A stretch of DNA of 64,000 nt from Aaosphaeria pasadenensis (GCA_022813625.1 JAKLMB010000018.1:620001-684000), one strand, 5' to 3'; shown: positions 33,869 to 45,257, counted from the first letter of the stretch. Notes: generated by a model from the sequence alone, not told the origin. Program-made: numbers and translations.

Positions 33869-34613
33869 TCAGTTGGAGACCTTCTGAGGAGAAGCCTCGC
33901 GGTTAGAGACCTTCTGAGGCTCGGCTTCACGGTTGGAGACCTTCTGGGGCTCGGCCTCGCGGTTGGAGACTTTCTGGGCCTCGCGGTTAGAGACCTTCTG
34001 AGCCTCACGGTTGGAGACTTTCTGAGGTTCGGCTTCGCGGTTGGAAACTTTCTGGGGCTCGGCCTCGCGATTAGAAACCTTCTGAGGTTCGGCCTCACGA
34101 TTAGACACTTTCTGGGCCTCGCGGTTGGAGACCTTCTGGGCCTCGCGGTTAGAGACTTTCTGAGGTTCGGCTTCGCGGTTGGAAACTTTCTGGGGCTCGG
34201 CCTCGCGATTAGAGACCTTCTGAGGTTCGGCCTCACGATTAGACACTTTCTGGGCCTCGCGGTTAGAGACCTTCTGAGCCTCACGGTTGGAGACTTTCTG
34301 AGGTTCGGCCTCACGGTTGGAGACCTTCTGAGCTTCGCGGTTGGAGACTTTCTGAGGAGAAGCCTCGCGGTTCGAAACCTTCTGCGGATCTCTGGCATAC
34401 AGTTCAATCGAAGAGGCTGTTATTAAAACACGTTAGAATTGATAGATATGGAGCGAATTCGACTGGGTGCTTACGAGCAGTTCGCTTCTCCCACGGCTCA
34501 GGAGCGTTCAAAAGCTCAAGCTTCTTCTCAAGAGCTTCACCGGTAAGAGTGGTAGGGGCAGGCAAGGCCAATGCTCCAGTAAGAAGGGTGATAAGGAAGA
34601 AGGTGGACTTCAT
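33869..34613 (-). CDS. Secreted multi-repeat peptide precursor (RiPP precursor candidate)
   Basis: Two exons, 34613-34475 and 34416-33869, join in phase over a 58 bp intron, giving about 228 residues. Residues 1-17 are a signal peptide (FFLITLLTGALALPAP), followed by a short pro-region ending in EPWEKR, a Kex2 site. After a spacer (SSIELYARDP) the protein is 19 copies of QKVSN up to the stop. Between copies stand only R-EA, R-EA-EP or R-EA-SP. All variable spacers are X-Ala or X-Pro dipeptides, the substrates of Ste13-type dipeptidyl peptidases. Signal peptide, KR site, tandem cores and adjacent UstYa genes match dikaritin-type fungal RiPP precursors. The core lacks the Tyr usual in ustiloxin-like products, and single Arg is a weak Kex2 site, so the processing is inferred. 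Confidence 0.78.
33873..34383 (-). repeat. 24/30 bp coding tandem repeat
   Basis: Units are 24 bp (R-EA-QKVSN) or 30 bp (with EP or SP). A higher-order block of three 30 bp and two 24 bp units recurs. Both lengths are multiples of three, so all copies stay in frame and other frames are also open through the array. Confidence 0.9.
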
Positions 34614-35339
34614 TTTGAGAAATTGAGGGCTGGTTGTAATTGATTGTCTTGAAGATTGGGAGTGAAAGTGTAAGTTGCAGCTTCTAATTTGAGAGTTCTC
34701 GAGGACCTTTAAGGAGGATTTTAGAAGTCCCGCAATTCGATGCAACACTTGTGTTATTATGCCACTGTTCGTATTGAGGTAAGGGATATGTCGAAGCAAC
34801 CGGGGGACTGCCAGGTAGCTAACCCAAATGTGTATAAGAAAAACTGTTGGTCACTGCTTCACCGACAATAGCAACCCAGCATGCTGTTGGTCTCCGCAAT
34901 TGTTGGAACATCGAAAAGATGTAATGACCATGCTCCGCTATTTAGGTCACGTTTCGTATACTCGGGGCCTCGGGTCTGCCGATCCTTGATCTGCATTGCA
35001 GAGGCGAGTAGCGGCAAGAATAGTGAAACCCTCGAGGACTAATGTTAGCGCCGAGATTCGTCATACACTCAGGATAATACTAAGGTAGACTGTTGTAGAT
35101 CCTGCAATGTGACTTCAATTGACCTTTGTAGTCCCATCAAGTTTCGCCATCCACGGCATCCGATCAATAGCATCTCTACTCGGTGCGATAGAAATCTATG
35201 CCCCCTCAAACATCCCTTCTAGTCGTCTCAATAAGCCTGCCCGTCACTGTGGAGCGTTTGATTTCCATCCAACTTTTCATTCCCAAGCCCAACTTCTTTT
35301 CCTCCCTCAACTCATTCATTTCACAACATATTTTAAGAA
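34614..35339. promoter_or_regulatory. Divergent region between precursor and first UstYa gene
   Basis: 726 bp separate the precursor (minus) and the first UstYa-like gene (plus). A pyrimidine-rich stretch directly precedes the UstYa ATG (35280-35335). Shared control by the cluster Zn2Cys6 regulator is plausible but I cannot name an operator. Confidence 0.35.
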
Positions 35340-36470
35340 ATGGCTGGTTTTCCCAAGTACGCTAGTATTGAAGACAGAGATTTGACAGTAACTCTGAAGT
35401 CAGACTCCCCTGGGGGACATGACGAAGAATGCTATCTCCAAGATCTGTTGATCAGAACAAGCCATGAAAAGACTTCGAGATTCATTGTAGTCATCGAATA
35501 CAAACATTATCTCTTCCATGTCACTCGCGTTACGGACACTGCGGCAATGGAAGTAGAAGACGCTGTCACGGTCTTCGATGGATTCGTTCGTTCGGGAAGG
35601 GATGACTCTGTCTCAACCTTTTACAAAGTCGATAATGCCCTCTCGAATTCTCATGAGAAGGTCTCAACCCATAGCTTCCTGGCCACTTTGTCTCACCCAT
35701 GGGGTCCGTTCTTTGACTCGCTATCACTGCCAATCGCGGACCTGGAGCTATTCAAAAGCCCTTTGAACGTACCAAGGAGACGTCGCATGGCGGCAGCAGC
35801 CAAGCAGATCGTTAATTCAATGAAGAATGCTTGGAACGACCGCATCACAGTGAGAGTGCTCTTCTGGATAGTCATCGGAACGCTTTGTGTAGCCGCCGCT
35901 ACTATGACCCATAAAGCATTCAACAAACACTTTCACCAACATTTCGAAAACGGCATTTGGGTTCGCTACGACGTTGGAGATAGCCAAGGCCCAAAATACC
36001 AGCTTCAGTTTACCCATCATAATGCCTCGAGCTGGGCAGCCAAAAATCCTCATCAGAATGGCGAGTGGGCATTCCGGATCGACGATCAAGCCATGATACC
36101 AGCACATCTCATGGATGAAGAAGAGCAGCTCTATCAGCGCTGGTTCCAGAAGCGATATCCCGAGAAGAACAAAATTCGTCTCAATCAAGACTACATCAGC
36201 GACTCATTTCTTGGTGATCCTGATCAAATCCAGGTGCCTTCCGACAAGCAGTTCCACATGGCTCACTGCGTCCGGGCATTGAGAAGATATTGGCAGGCGA
36301 AGGAAACGGGAAAGCACGTCTGTCCGAGAGACATCGACTACAGACACATGAAACACTGCTTGGACTCCATGGACGAGTGGGCATTCCCAGATGGAGAAAG
36401 AGGCTCCATCAAGCCTGTTGTAGACTCAGGTACATGGAAGTTGATTTGGGAGACCAAAGTTTGTTTTTGA
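35340..36470 (+). CDS. UstYa-like (DUF3328) protein with long N-terminal extension
   Basis: This single exon encodes 376 residues. The UstYa core has one membrane helix (about 171-190) and two HxxHC motifs, HMAHC (306-310) and HMKHC (336-340), the pair proposed as metal-binding and catalytic in UstYa oxidases that cyclise or oxidise fungal RiPPs. Family members are usually 200-280 residues with the helix near the start. Here about 150 residues precede it, without signal peptide, beginning MAGFPKYASIEDRDL. An internal ATG at codon 150 sits where a normal UstYa would start, so either a fusion with an unrelated cytosolic domain or an alternative start is possible. No splice site removes the extension. 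Confidence 0.85.
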   Translation: MAGFPKYASIEDRDLTVTLKSDSPGGHDEECYLQDLLIRTSHEKTSRFIVVIEYKHYLFHVTRVTDTAAMEVEDAVTVFDGFVRSGRDDSVSTFYKVDNALSNSHEKVSTHSFLATLSHPWGPFFDSLSLPIADLELFKSPLNVPRRRRMAAAAKQIVNSMKNAWNDRITVRVLFWIVIGTLCVAAATMTHKAFNKHFHQHFENGIWVRYDVGDSQGPKYQLQFTHHNASSWAAKNPHQNGEWAFRIDDQAMIPAHLMDEEEQLYQRWFQKRYPEKNKIRLNQDYISDSFLGDPDQIQVPSDKQFHMAHCVRALRRYWQAKETGKHVCPRDIDYRHMKHCLDSMDEWAFPDGERGSIKPVVDSGTWKLIWETKVCF

Positions 36471-36956
36471 GAATACAATGTGTTGTCGCGGATTGCGCGT
36501 TTTCTGTCAGTAATGATGAGGGGAATTTTACTCTATGTATCTATGTCTGAGAGATATTCAATATGTTCACCTGTTGCAATCCGTGTCTCGCTGTACGGAG
36601 GGAGCGTTCCACAAAGCGCACCTCTGTGTTTTGTTTGCTGTTGCAACGAGAATGTCTGGCCGCCTTGAGTAAATACAATCTCTTGCCCTTCCTATAGATC
36701 TCATAGAAATATCAATATCAAAACCACAGCGTTTCATCTTTTGAGATTGTGAGTGATGTTGGGCATGTTCGATTCGCCGGTAATGTTGTTCCATAGAATT
36801 CAGCTATCCAGCCATATTTTTAAAATTCTAATATATTTAACAAGCAAAAAGGTTGAAGCCTACGAACGAGACTAGCTACACCTGAGCGACTGACAGATCG
36901 TTACTGATCTGTTCGCAAATGCCACACTTTATACTCCTCCATCTCGTTAGCCAAAT
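36471..36956. other. Convergent 3' region
   Basis: 486 bp lie between two converging UstYa genes. No gene is seen; only shadow frames are present. Confidence 0.4.
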
Positions 36957-37637
36957 TTATCTATCCCCAGTCCTTACACATCCACTGAATACCAAAGCAA
37001 CAGTTTCTTGCTTTGGCTTCTCCCCATAGTCAAGCGCTGAGTCCCTAATGAATTGTGTGCAATGCGTGGTATGTCCATAATCTATCGAATCAGGGACCAA
37101 TCCTGGTCGGCCGTCCATGACCGATCGATGCAGTGTTCTCCAAGTCCCCAAACAATGAAGTACATGGTAGCGATGCTCGACATACACTTGCTTGCGGGTA
37201 CCCAAATCTTGCACATCTTGCGGAATCTCCTGAGTAAAGTTGTCTGCCAGGTACCACCGCCAAGGACCACGTGCCTTGAACTCTTCTTCCATCATTTCCT
37301 CCGAAAGCTCTTTGTCATAACAGGCGGGAGGTGTCCAGCTGTAGTTCAGGAGGTCGAACACACAGCCTTGAGCTTTCGCTTCAGCAACCGTTGGGCCGCA
37401 TTTCGGAATGACCAGGCCGCTGGCGTTGTAGGTTTTGTTGTAGGCGGATTGGAGGGTTAGGAAAGTGATAAGGGTAAGGCCAACGGCAAGAGCCGACCCC
37501 CAGTGTGATTTGAAGAATGAGAACCTTTTGCAGTGATGAGCCTGGACCAAGGGGTCTTTTCCATGAATATTGATATTTTCCATCATGTATGAATATTGAG
37601 AATGAAGTTTGTCTGGGGGAATGCAATTGACATCCAA
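36957..37637 (-). CDS. UstYa-like (DUF3328) protein
   Basis: This single exon encodes 226 residues, with ATG at 37637; an in-frame Met at codon 18 is possible. One membrane helix lies at about 48-64. A conserved-looking luminal block (GCVFDLLNYSWTPPACYD) is typical of one UstYa subgroup. HVLHC (158-162) and HTTHC (189-193) are the paired HxxHC motifs. Expected role: oxidative tailoring or cyclisation of a ribosomal peptide, as UstYa-type proteins do in ustiloxin and related pathways. It is the second of three divergent UstYa copies near the repeat precursor. No damage is seen. Confidence 0.87.
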   Translation of the reverse strand: MDVNCIPPDKLHSQYSYMMENINIHGKDPLVQAHHCKRFSFFKSHWGSALAVGLTLITFLTLQSAYNKTYNASGLVIPKCGPTVAEAKAQGCVFDLLNYSWTPPACYDKELSEEMMEEEFKARGPWRWYLADNFTQEIPQDVQDLGTRKQVYVEHRYHVLHCLGTWRTLHRSVMDGRPGLVPDSIDYGHTTHCTQFIRDSALDYGEKPKQETVALVFSGCVRTGDR

Positions 37638-38688
37638 AAAACAGATGTGGGTAAAACAGGCTCAGCTGGAAAATATTATGTTACTCTCGGATGTCTAATC
37701 ACGAATTCAGTCCTGCTTGCGTGGCTCATGTCGCGCCTTTCGCCTCGTTGCCTCTCCGCCTCTTTACCATCACTTCATTTCCGCAGGAAGCGATCCCAAC
37801 GCAGGCAGATGTGCGAAACAACATTCTGGTCCACTTTTCATCGATAGATTCCCGTTCTCTACTATAGTCTATAATGTTAGACATGAGGTCAGACCCAATA
37901 GTAAAATTGGGTTCCCAACACACCCTAGCGACCAATAGACCCGCAAGATTACCGAATCTGGATGATGATAGATCTAATTAATACCAGATCTACCAGATCT
38001 ACCAGATCTACCTGCCCCTTGTTCAAACATGCAAACTTGTGGGGTTGGATCTACGAGGTAACAACCCGGGAGACAAGGGCAAGGATTCGGAAAATACCCG
38101 AGTTGGGGTGGAGGAGCTAGCGAGTCTTCCATTCCCGTTCTCCACAATGACGTGGGGGATCAGACCCAAGGGTATTGTACAACAAGATTGGGTTTCTACA
38201 ATAAACAAACCTTGGTTTCTGATCTGACAATCTGCAAGATTACCGAGTCTAGCTGATGGTACCTAGATCTACTTACCCGCACCTTGCTTAGATATGCAAA
38301 CATGGGGATGAATCCAACACCTAAAAAACCCCCGAGAGGCAAGGGTTCGGAAAATACTTGAGTTGTGATACAGAAGCTTGTGGGTCTTAGCGTGTTATTG
38401 CTCTGCTCCAAATCCATCTTGCGTTGGATACGCTCATCAGTCAAGTGGAGCTTTGATTCTAGGTACATTTTGAGCTATCTGCATGCCGATCAAGAGTCGC
38501 TGGCGCAGCCGTTGTGGAACTCTCCTCGACTTTGAACTCCGGGTTGCTACATGCTCACCGAACTCAGTTTATCCTAGACGACTGCACTGCACTGCTTTGC
38601 CTCGATAGCAGAGAATGGTAGTTGCACTCAGTTCCTCCAACATTCTCTGTCCATTCAACTCTGGTCTACACACCCAAGCCCAAGCACA
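37638..38688. repeat. Intergenic region with ~291 bp tandem duplication
   Basis: A segment starting gcaagattaccgaatctgg at 37943 recurs as gcaagattaccgagtctag at 38233. Further matching landmarks are catgcaaac (38030 and 38296), gagacaagggcaagg versus gagaggcaagggttcgg, and tcggaaaatac..gagtt (38087 and 38347). The period is about 290 bp with strong divergence. Copy 1 also contains four ccagatcta units (37983-38012). It has no coding role. Confidence 0.6.
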
Positions 38689-39594
38689 ATGTCCCAAAAG
38701 AATACCTACGACTACTCACCCGCCTCACAGGATGAGCTAGATTCGACATTCGACAATGAAGACATATCATCTTCCCCAAGGCAGCGATGCTGGTCACCAA
38801 AGGTTATCTTCGCCAACGCTTTACTAGCCTTCATCTCGATCCTCTTCCTCTCTTTCGCCATCTACCAAATGCTCCGACCAAGCTCCTCCAGTCTCCTATC
38901 TCCAGATAGTTTCTTCCCTTCATGTAAATCTCCTATTCCCAACATTTCGGAAAATGTGTTGATGAAAAGATAGTTCCAACCGTTAAAATGAAATTCATCG
39001 AGGGCGAACACAACGATTTCATGCGATTCGATGAAGTGGGCGACGCAGCGTGGAATGGAATGATTCCAAGTAATACTGACCCTACCTTCCCATGCGTTCC
39101 TTTCGCTGATTAAAGATTAGACGGTGCCGGCTACGTGAAGGTAGATCGCCCACGACGGTACGACATGGAGCCCAGCGTACCATATGGTGTTGGCGACGAA
39201 GACGCGGAGGTATATCAAGCGTCTGTGGTGCACCAGTTACATTGCCTGGTTTGTTCTCACCATTCTTACCGCATCATGCATCAACTGACTCAATGAACAG
39301 GGTACATTACGGCTCGTCCTTGCCGCATACACGCGAAACGAGCGTCTGGAGAACTATTATGATAGCGACCTACATATGCGGCACTGTCTCAACATCCTGC
39401 GGCAAGGAATCATTTGTGCGGCGGACCACACTCTTGCATTCTCGAAGCCAATGGGGAAGACAGAGGATGGGTTGTTCAAAGCCAAATTCACCAATATTGG
39501 CACTGTGCACACATGTCGCAGTTGGGATGCTGTTCAGAACTTTCTGGTTCAACATCGCGCAATGGACTGGAATGGGACAGTAGGCACTACATAA
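38689..39594 (+). CDS. UstYa-like (DUF3328) protein
   Basis: Four exons, 38689-38923, 38974-39069, 39121-39248 and 39301-39594, join in phase to give about 250 residues. The first acceptor must be at 38973 (gatag), because the alternative aaaag breaks the frame. One membrane helix lies at about 38-60. The paired motifs are HQLHC (148-152, ending right before the third intron) and HMRHC (178-182). VDRPRRYDM and a luminal C-terminal domain follow the usual plan. It is expected to work with the other two UstYa-like proteins on the same peptide substrate. Confidence 0.85.
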
Positions 39595-40135
39595 GCATAC
39601 ACTATATAATTCCAACTTTTGTTCAATAAAGGAGAAGATGTTCTAGGTCCCGGTACTGTGATGTGGCAGGATAGAGGAGGCTATTCGAGGATCACGTGTA
39701 TGGGGAAGGGCACTAGGCAGGGCCTAGGTAGATCGATCAGGGCTGCTGAGGGAATCGAAGGCGTCATCTACCTCCTAACTCTAGAGGCCTATTGATAGAG
39801 AAAAACATCTATCTACCCTATCTATTCACTAATTGCGGGCCGTGCCTGTAATGCTCCCTACTATAGAAGCGTCTCTACGCGACCATACAATAGAAAGTCG
39901 TTATTTATGCTAGTAGATTTAAAGACTTGAAACTTAAGTTAGGAATTAGCTGTAATTATATTCGATAAACTACAGTAGCTTAGTTTGCTCCTTCTAAATT
40001 ACTCTAATTACAGAATATACAGACTATCCTTATATTTCTTATAGCAGGAATAACCCACGACCTAATACCTAGCTAGTCACAGAAATTTACTGTCCTAACC
40101 TGAAGAGAGTAAACCTAATGTTTTCTATGAACCTT
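39595..40135. repeat. Intergenic with degenerate dispersed repeat (copy A)
   Basis: About 240 bp (39655-39900) share landmarks with 51150-51385: ggatcacgt, tatggg-aag, ctaggcagg, ggctgct, ctacctcc, tgcctgtaat, ctccctacta and acgcgac in the same order. Many differences are C/T or G/A. This is probably a relic of an unidentified transposable element. Confidence 0.55.
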
Positions 40136-41849
40136 CTACTGCTTGTCCTTTAAGCTCCAAGCATCAAGAATTCTTTCAGCAACCTTCTCGCCAGATATGT
40201 AAGCACCTGTAATTGTTGCAGAAAATTCAAATGGCGCAGTGTGCTCACCAGCAAGCCAAACGCCTCGTTCAACCAGCCCCACTCCATCTCTAAGAGCCTC
40301 GATATCCTTATCACAGTCCGTGGAACCAACTGGAAAGCCGGTATACGACCCAAAGCCCGCAAATTCGTCACTCGTCCACCCAGTTGCGAGAATGTCCACA
40401 GGTATACAATCTCCTTGGCCAGCCTTGTAGTTGGGTAGACGGGACACATATGGCTCGAAGATCCGCCAGAGATCGGCCGCAAGAGGGGAACTAGAATTGT
40501 CTGAAGTAGAGGATGATCGGGACCTGCTCATTATCTCAGCTACGTAATCTGAGGTTGATCCTGAGGTATAGAAGAGCAGGGTTGGATGTTCTGTCCCCTT
40601 CGGTAGAGCGGCTAGATTGATGCAATCCTGGTACAGGTTTTCGGGGTTCGTCTCCTGAGCATAATTGGGAGCAATAAATGTTGTGTAGGTAGGATAGTGG
40701 CCCTTTTCGACTTTTTGAGACAGACGTGAATCCGAACCAGTGGTTGGCCCGGCTGTGGCGGACGGCTCTTTCGTCTTCTCCCACCAAGCCTGCTGAAATG
40801 TAATATATACTTTATCGAGTTTACCATATCCCAGATTTGCCACAGCTTGACTGATGCGTGGTGGGACCTCGGGTTGGAACATTTTCATGTTTCTTTTGAG
40901 CCAGCCTAGTGGACATGTTACGATCACCTCGTCAAAGTCCTCTTTGCCACCATCACGTGTTCCCACAGTGACCTTTCCCCCTTTCTGTGACCTCGAATTT
41001 ATCCCATTCACGATGTGACTGAATTTAACATCGGCGCCATCCAACGCAGCTTTTGACACAATGTCAAGTACTTTCGCATGAGTACCTGCGCAGAACAGAG
41101 TCTCCTCTTCAAGACATTCCTCCAGCCATAGAAATCTCAAAGACTGCTGGCACGGGGTAGCTCCAGTGTATCCTCCCCATAACTCCGCGAGCTTGACCAC
41201 GAGATCTTTGAGTCTTTCGACATTAGTCTCTTCCTCCTGGACTCTCATCTTGTCATCGAGATAATCTTTAACTTTCTCCTCCACATTCTGTTTTATGTAG
41301 TCCAGCAAACTCAAATTTGCGTCGATCTCTGCACTGGACTCTTCCGAAAACTTGAAAGCATCGCGGATCAGGTCCCAGACTACGTCGTCGAGATATTCTG
41401 CCTCGTCTTCGCACAAGAGGGTACCATTCGGTGCAAACGTGATCTCATCATCAGGCAGGTTGTGCGTCAGCGTCCCTGTGCTCTTCAGGAGTTCAAAAAC
41501 GGGATTTTCCTGCGTGCCATGAACCCAATTAGGACCCATATCCACAAGGTGAGGACCAACTCGAGCTTGACATAACTGAAAAGAGGTTAGGTTCATACTG
41601 CATTGCTGTTTAAAAAATCATTCTGCTTACCCTTCCACCCACTCGATTCCTTGCTTCAAAAACCGTGACTGTACACCCATGTTTCAATAGCACTTCGGCA
41701 GCTCTTAAGCCTGCAAAACCAGCGCCCACAATGGCGACACATGGCTTTTGGCTCCTCGCATCGAGTGGTCCCGACATCCTCGATATAGCCTTATTCTTGC
41801 TCTTCGGCGATGGAAGTAGGATTCTGTTGTATGTATGGGATTTTGCCAT
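40136..41849 (-). CDS. FAD-dependent amine oxidase
   Basis: Two exons, 41849-41631 and 41575-40136, join in phase to give about 552 residues. An ATG at 41903 would add 18. The N-terminus has the dinucleotide-binding IVGAGFAGLRAAEVL (40-54) and FEARNRVGGR. GPNWVHG follows, and the C-terminus has VWLAGEHTAPFEFSATITGAYISG, the FAD-contacting end of flavin monoamine/polyamine oxidases. No signal peptide is seen. These enzymes oxidise amines to imines, releasing H2O2. In the cluster it could oxidise a Lys or amine group of the peptide, or act independently on polyamines; both are inference. It is head to head with the second amine oxidase. Confidence 0.85.
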
Positions 41850-42576
41850 AGATGGGAAGTGTCGGAGCCTTTTTATACATACTCGAAGAAGCATGAACGT
41901 CAACTAAAAATGGCACAATTTCTCGTTACGCAAGAAGCACTCGCTCAGGCAACAAGCCCTGGCTAGAGTTAAGCTTCTTGCAACGGAAAAGAGAAGCTTC
42001 CGAATCAAGCTACGTCAGAAGGTTTCTTAGCACCCTTTGGCACAAACTACCAATGCAAATCGAGTTCAATCGCCAGCTTCGAGCACAGCCCCAGTCCAGC
42101 ACCAGATCTCAATATCGACATTAACAGAAAGCAATTCGGTGTTGACCGTTGCTGAAATAGTCGGGCGCATCAAGCTTCCTAACGCGGTCTAGATCACACC
42201 GATTACAATCATGCTGTTTTTGACAATTTTCACAAACTCCACATGGATTTTTGGTAGGTTCGAAGTTCGGTCGCTTCTGGCCATGATGCTGCTCCTCATA
42301 ATGTGTGGGTCATCATTTGACCGGAACCCGCGGGCGGGGATATTAGTGCGTGGCGGAATCTCGCATGTGTAAATCACCCGCGAACTAACGGGAACAGAGT
42401 CGAAGGAGTCTATGCCTTCGCATCCCACGTGCTGCCTCACACGAGCATGTAAAGCTTAATTCCTCAATGTTCAAGCTGGAAGGGCAAATAGTGGCATTGG
42501 GAATATAAACCCCCCAGTGCCAGAACAACTCGATAGTTGGATATTCCAAAATCTTTTGTTTAGGAACTCATCAATA
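41850..42576. promoter_or_regulatory. Divergent region between two amine oxidase genes
   Basis: 727 bp are shared by the two divergently transcribed flavin oxidases. It includes CGG-containing patches (cccgcgggcgggg near 42329), which could suit a Zn2Cys6 regulator, but no clear palindromic site is seen. Confidence 0.35.
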
Positions 42577-44183
42577 ATGCAATTGATTCGGAGCGCTTTG
42601 TGCCTTGTTTTGGCATCTTCTTGTTTTGCTGTTTCCACGACGCAGCACACAAAGCAAGACCATGGTCAATGCAACCAGACTCAGGTTGTAATGCTGTAAG
42701 TTTTACTCGCGAATAGTAGCCGTCCAGAGCCTGTTTGCTGATCAGATCGCAGAGGCGCAGGTACGGCTGGCATTGCTGCTGCTCAAACGCTTTCCAATCT
42801 GTCTATTACCGACTTCATTATTGTCGAATATAATAACGGCATCGGCGGCCGCCTAACGAACAAAGACTTTGGCGAGAAGAAGAGCGGCGATGGCCCATAT
42901 ACCGTAGAGCTTGGTGCCAATTGGGTTCAAGGTCTTAGGTCTGTAGATAGTGGAGAAGACAATCCGATCTGGAGGCTTGTTAGTATCACCTTTGAGTCCA
43001 AGCATATTGACAAAACTAACACAAATAGGTTCATAAATGGAATGTATCGAACGAAGAAAGCGATTACTCTTCTATTAAGACTTACAATGAGAACGGCGAA
43101 GCAGATTTTTCAGCCCTGTTCGAGGAGTTTCAAGAAGCTACAAATGCTCTCGAGGATGATGCTACCGCACTCGCCGATAAGTACCAAGATCGTAGTGTGC
43201 GAGCTGGTCTGCGCCGTGCTGGTTGGAATCCTGCGAAAACTGATTCACCCGCGGGCGCCGTTGCTGTCGAATATTTCTCCTGGGATTTCGAATCTGCCTC
43301 CAACCCAGAAACCAGTTCCCAAGTCTTCGGCGCTAGCTCGCAGGCATTCGAGATCAACTACGACAACATTACGTATCACGAGTACTCGGGTGAGGATCGA
43401 TTCGTCGTTGATCAGCGAGGATTCAAGGCTTGGCTAATTGGCGAGGCTGATACTTTTCTGACCAAGCAAGACCATAGACTGGCCCTAAACACAATTGTCA
43501 CAAACATCAGCTATTCAGATGCTGGTGTCATCATTCGCAACGAAGACGGGAGTTGCATTCAAGCTGATTACGCCATCTGCACGTTTTCTCTCGGTGTACT
43601 TCAGCGAGAGGTTGTGGCCTTCGATCCTGAGCTCCCAGATTGGAAGCTAGATGGTATCAACTCTTTTGAATTCAACACGTTTACCAAGATCTTTTATCAG
43701 TTTGACGAGACATTTTGGCCGAATGAAACCGAATTTTTCCTCTACGCAGATCCAACAACGAGAGGCTACTGGCCTGTCTGGCAGTCGCTGACTCCAACAG
43801 GATTCTTACCTGGCAGCAACATCATCTTCGCGGTCATGACTGCGGAGCAGAGTCAGCGCATCGAAGCGCAGGACGATGATGTTACAATGCAAGAAGGGTT
43901 AGACGTCCTACGAAACATGTTCCCTGATGCAGATATCCCTCAACCGATTGCATTTTTTTATCCTCGCTGGAGGGATACCCCGTGGTCGTATGGCTCATAC
44001 TCCAACTGGCCGCCAGCAACAACTCTCGAAATGCACCAGGATCTGCGTGCGAACGTCTCCGATCGACTTTTCTTTGCTGGGGAAGCAACAAGTGCGCCGT
44101 ACTTTGGGTATCTTCACGGCGCATGGTTTGAAGGGGTCGATGCTGGCCAAACAGTTGCAAAGTTGATATTGGCGAATGTATAA
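42577..44183 (+). CDS. Secreted FAD-dependent polyamine oxidase
   Basis: Three exons, 42577-42695, 42753-42978 and 43029-44183, join in phase to give about 499 residues. The second donor is gttagt, less usual but phase-consistent. A signal peptide (IRSALCLVLASSCFAV) precedes the FAD motif VVMLGAGTAGIAAAQ, split by intron 1. GIGGRL and GANWVQG follow, and the C-terminus has LFFAGEATSAPYFGYLHGAW, typical of polyamine oxidases. Unlike its divergent neighbour it should be secreted, so it could act on polyamines or an exported peptide. No damage is seen. Confidence 0.87.
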
Positions 44184-45257
44184 ATGCTGTGAGCATTTGT
44201 CCAAATTCGGTGTCTGTTACCATAACTTGGGCGCGGTTGAACATTTGCCTTTCTAGCAACAAAGAGCTGCACTGTACGGTTGAGACCATAAGCCGCAGAT
44301 GGGCCGCTTGGTGAATTGGATGTGAAGTTAGGTCACTGTGAGGGCGTTCTTATCTGGAAGGTGTCGGAAATATTACAATTGGTCAATGTTCAAAGTCGTC
44401 CTATCCTTTTAGTAGAAACGCTTTCCAGCTCACGAACCATTTTTTATCGGGATGAGGTCTCGTGAGCAAGATAATGCTGTGCTCTATCTATGCCGCTTTA
44501 ATAGAACTCGATTCGAAGATGTAGAAAGACTACTCATAGTAGTTGCTCCGTGAAAAGGTTCAGTAGATCTTTCAGCCGGTACACATTTTGCGAGCGCCGC
44601 TATCTGTCAATAGCTTATATCTAGTCATCGACGCTGGCTGATACTTTGGAGAAGCTGCGAACAGAGGTATGTGGTCGTCGCCCCTTGGTCTGGTATAGGA
44701 CACCATGTCAATCGGCGTGAAGCAGAGTGCGCTGCAGGGCAAGTCCATGATGTGCACGGGTGTGCTTACTATAGCCTACGTGCCTTCAACAAGAAGATTA
44801 TCTAGGTTACTTAGCATCTGCCGCAATAGAAGCCAAGACATACAAAAACGCGACACTAAAAGTGCAGGATAAAATTACTTTGTGTAACGGGGTCGCCTGA
44901 GTGGGGACTTAGGTTGACCTTAAAGGGGTTCTGGTGAGATATGAGGGCCGCAAGGTAATATTAAGTTACTAGATTCATTAATTATCATTGTGCAAATATG
45001 TTACTGAATAAGTTATCAGCAATCTTCAATAAGAAAATTAGACATAGCAAACTATATTGTTACAGATGGACCAAACAGAGACGATTTTGAGTGGCTGGAG
45101 GACGACGAGGAATCAGATGAAGAGGACCTATGGGAGCAGGGATACGCACACTCTACTATTCTATAACTACTTGTCTATCTTCTAAACTGCTTCTAATTCC
45201 CTTCTTCAGACTATCCGCGAAAATCAACCAGTAGGCCCTTCATCTCAACAGTGCTCC
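44184..45257. other. Intergenic, no gene seen
   Basis: About 1.07 kb between convergent genes. A short acidic coding-like stretch (45080-45140, about 20 codons ending DEEDLWEQG) may be a relic. The centre is AT-rich around 44950-45060. Confidence 0.4.

Noticed and set aside
33776..34426. 216-codon plus-strand frame with Leu/Arg repeats, and a 184-codon minus-strand frame with Arg/Pro repeats
   Set aside because: Both are shadows of the 24/30 bp array. Only the minus frame joined to the signal-peptide exon gives a coherent secreted protein.
33869..34613. Alpha-pheromone precursor
   Set aside because: EA dipeptides recall alpha-factor, but the repeated core lacks the Trp/Cys/Pro character of ascomycete pheromones, and the gene sits beside UstYa genes.
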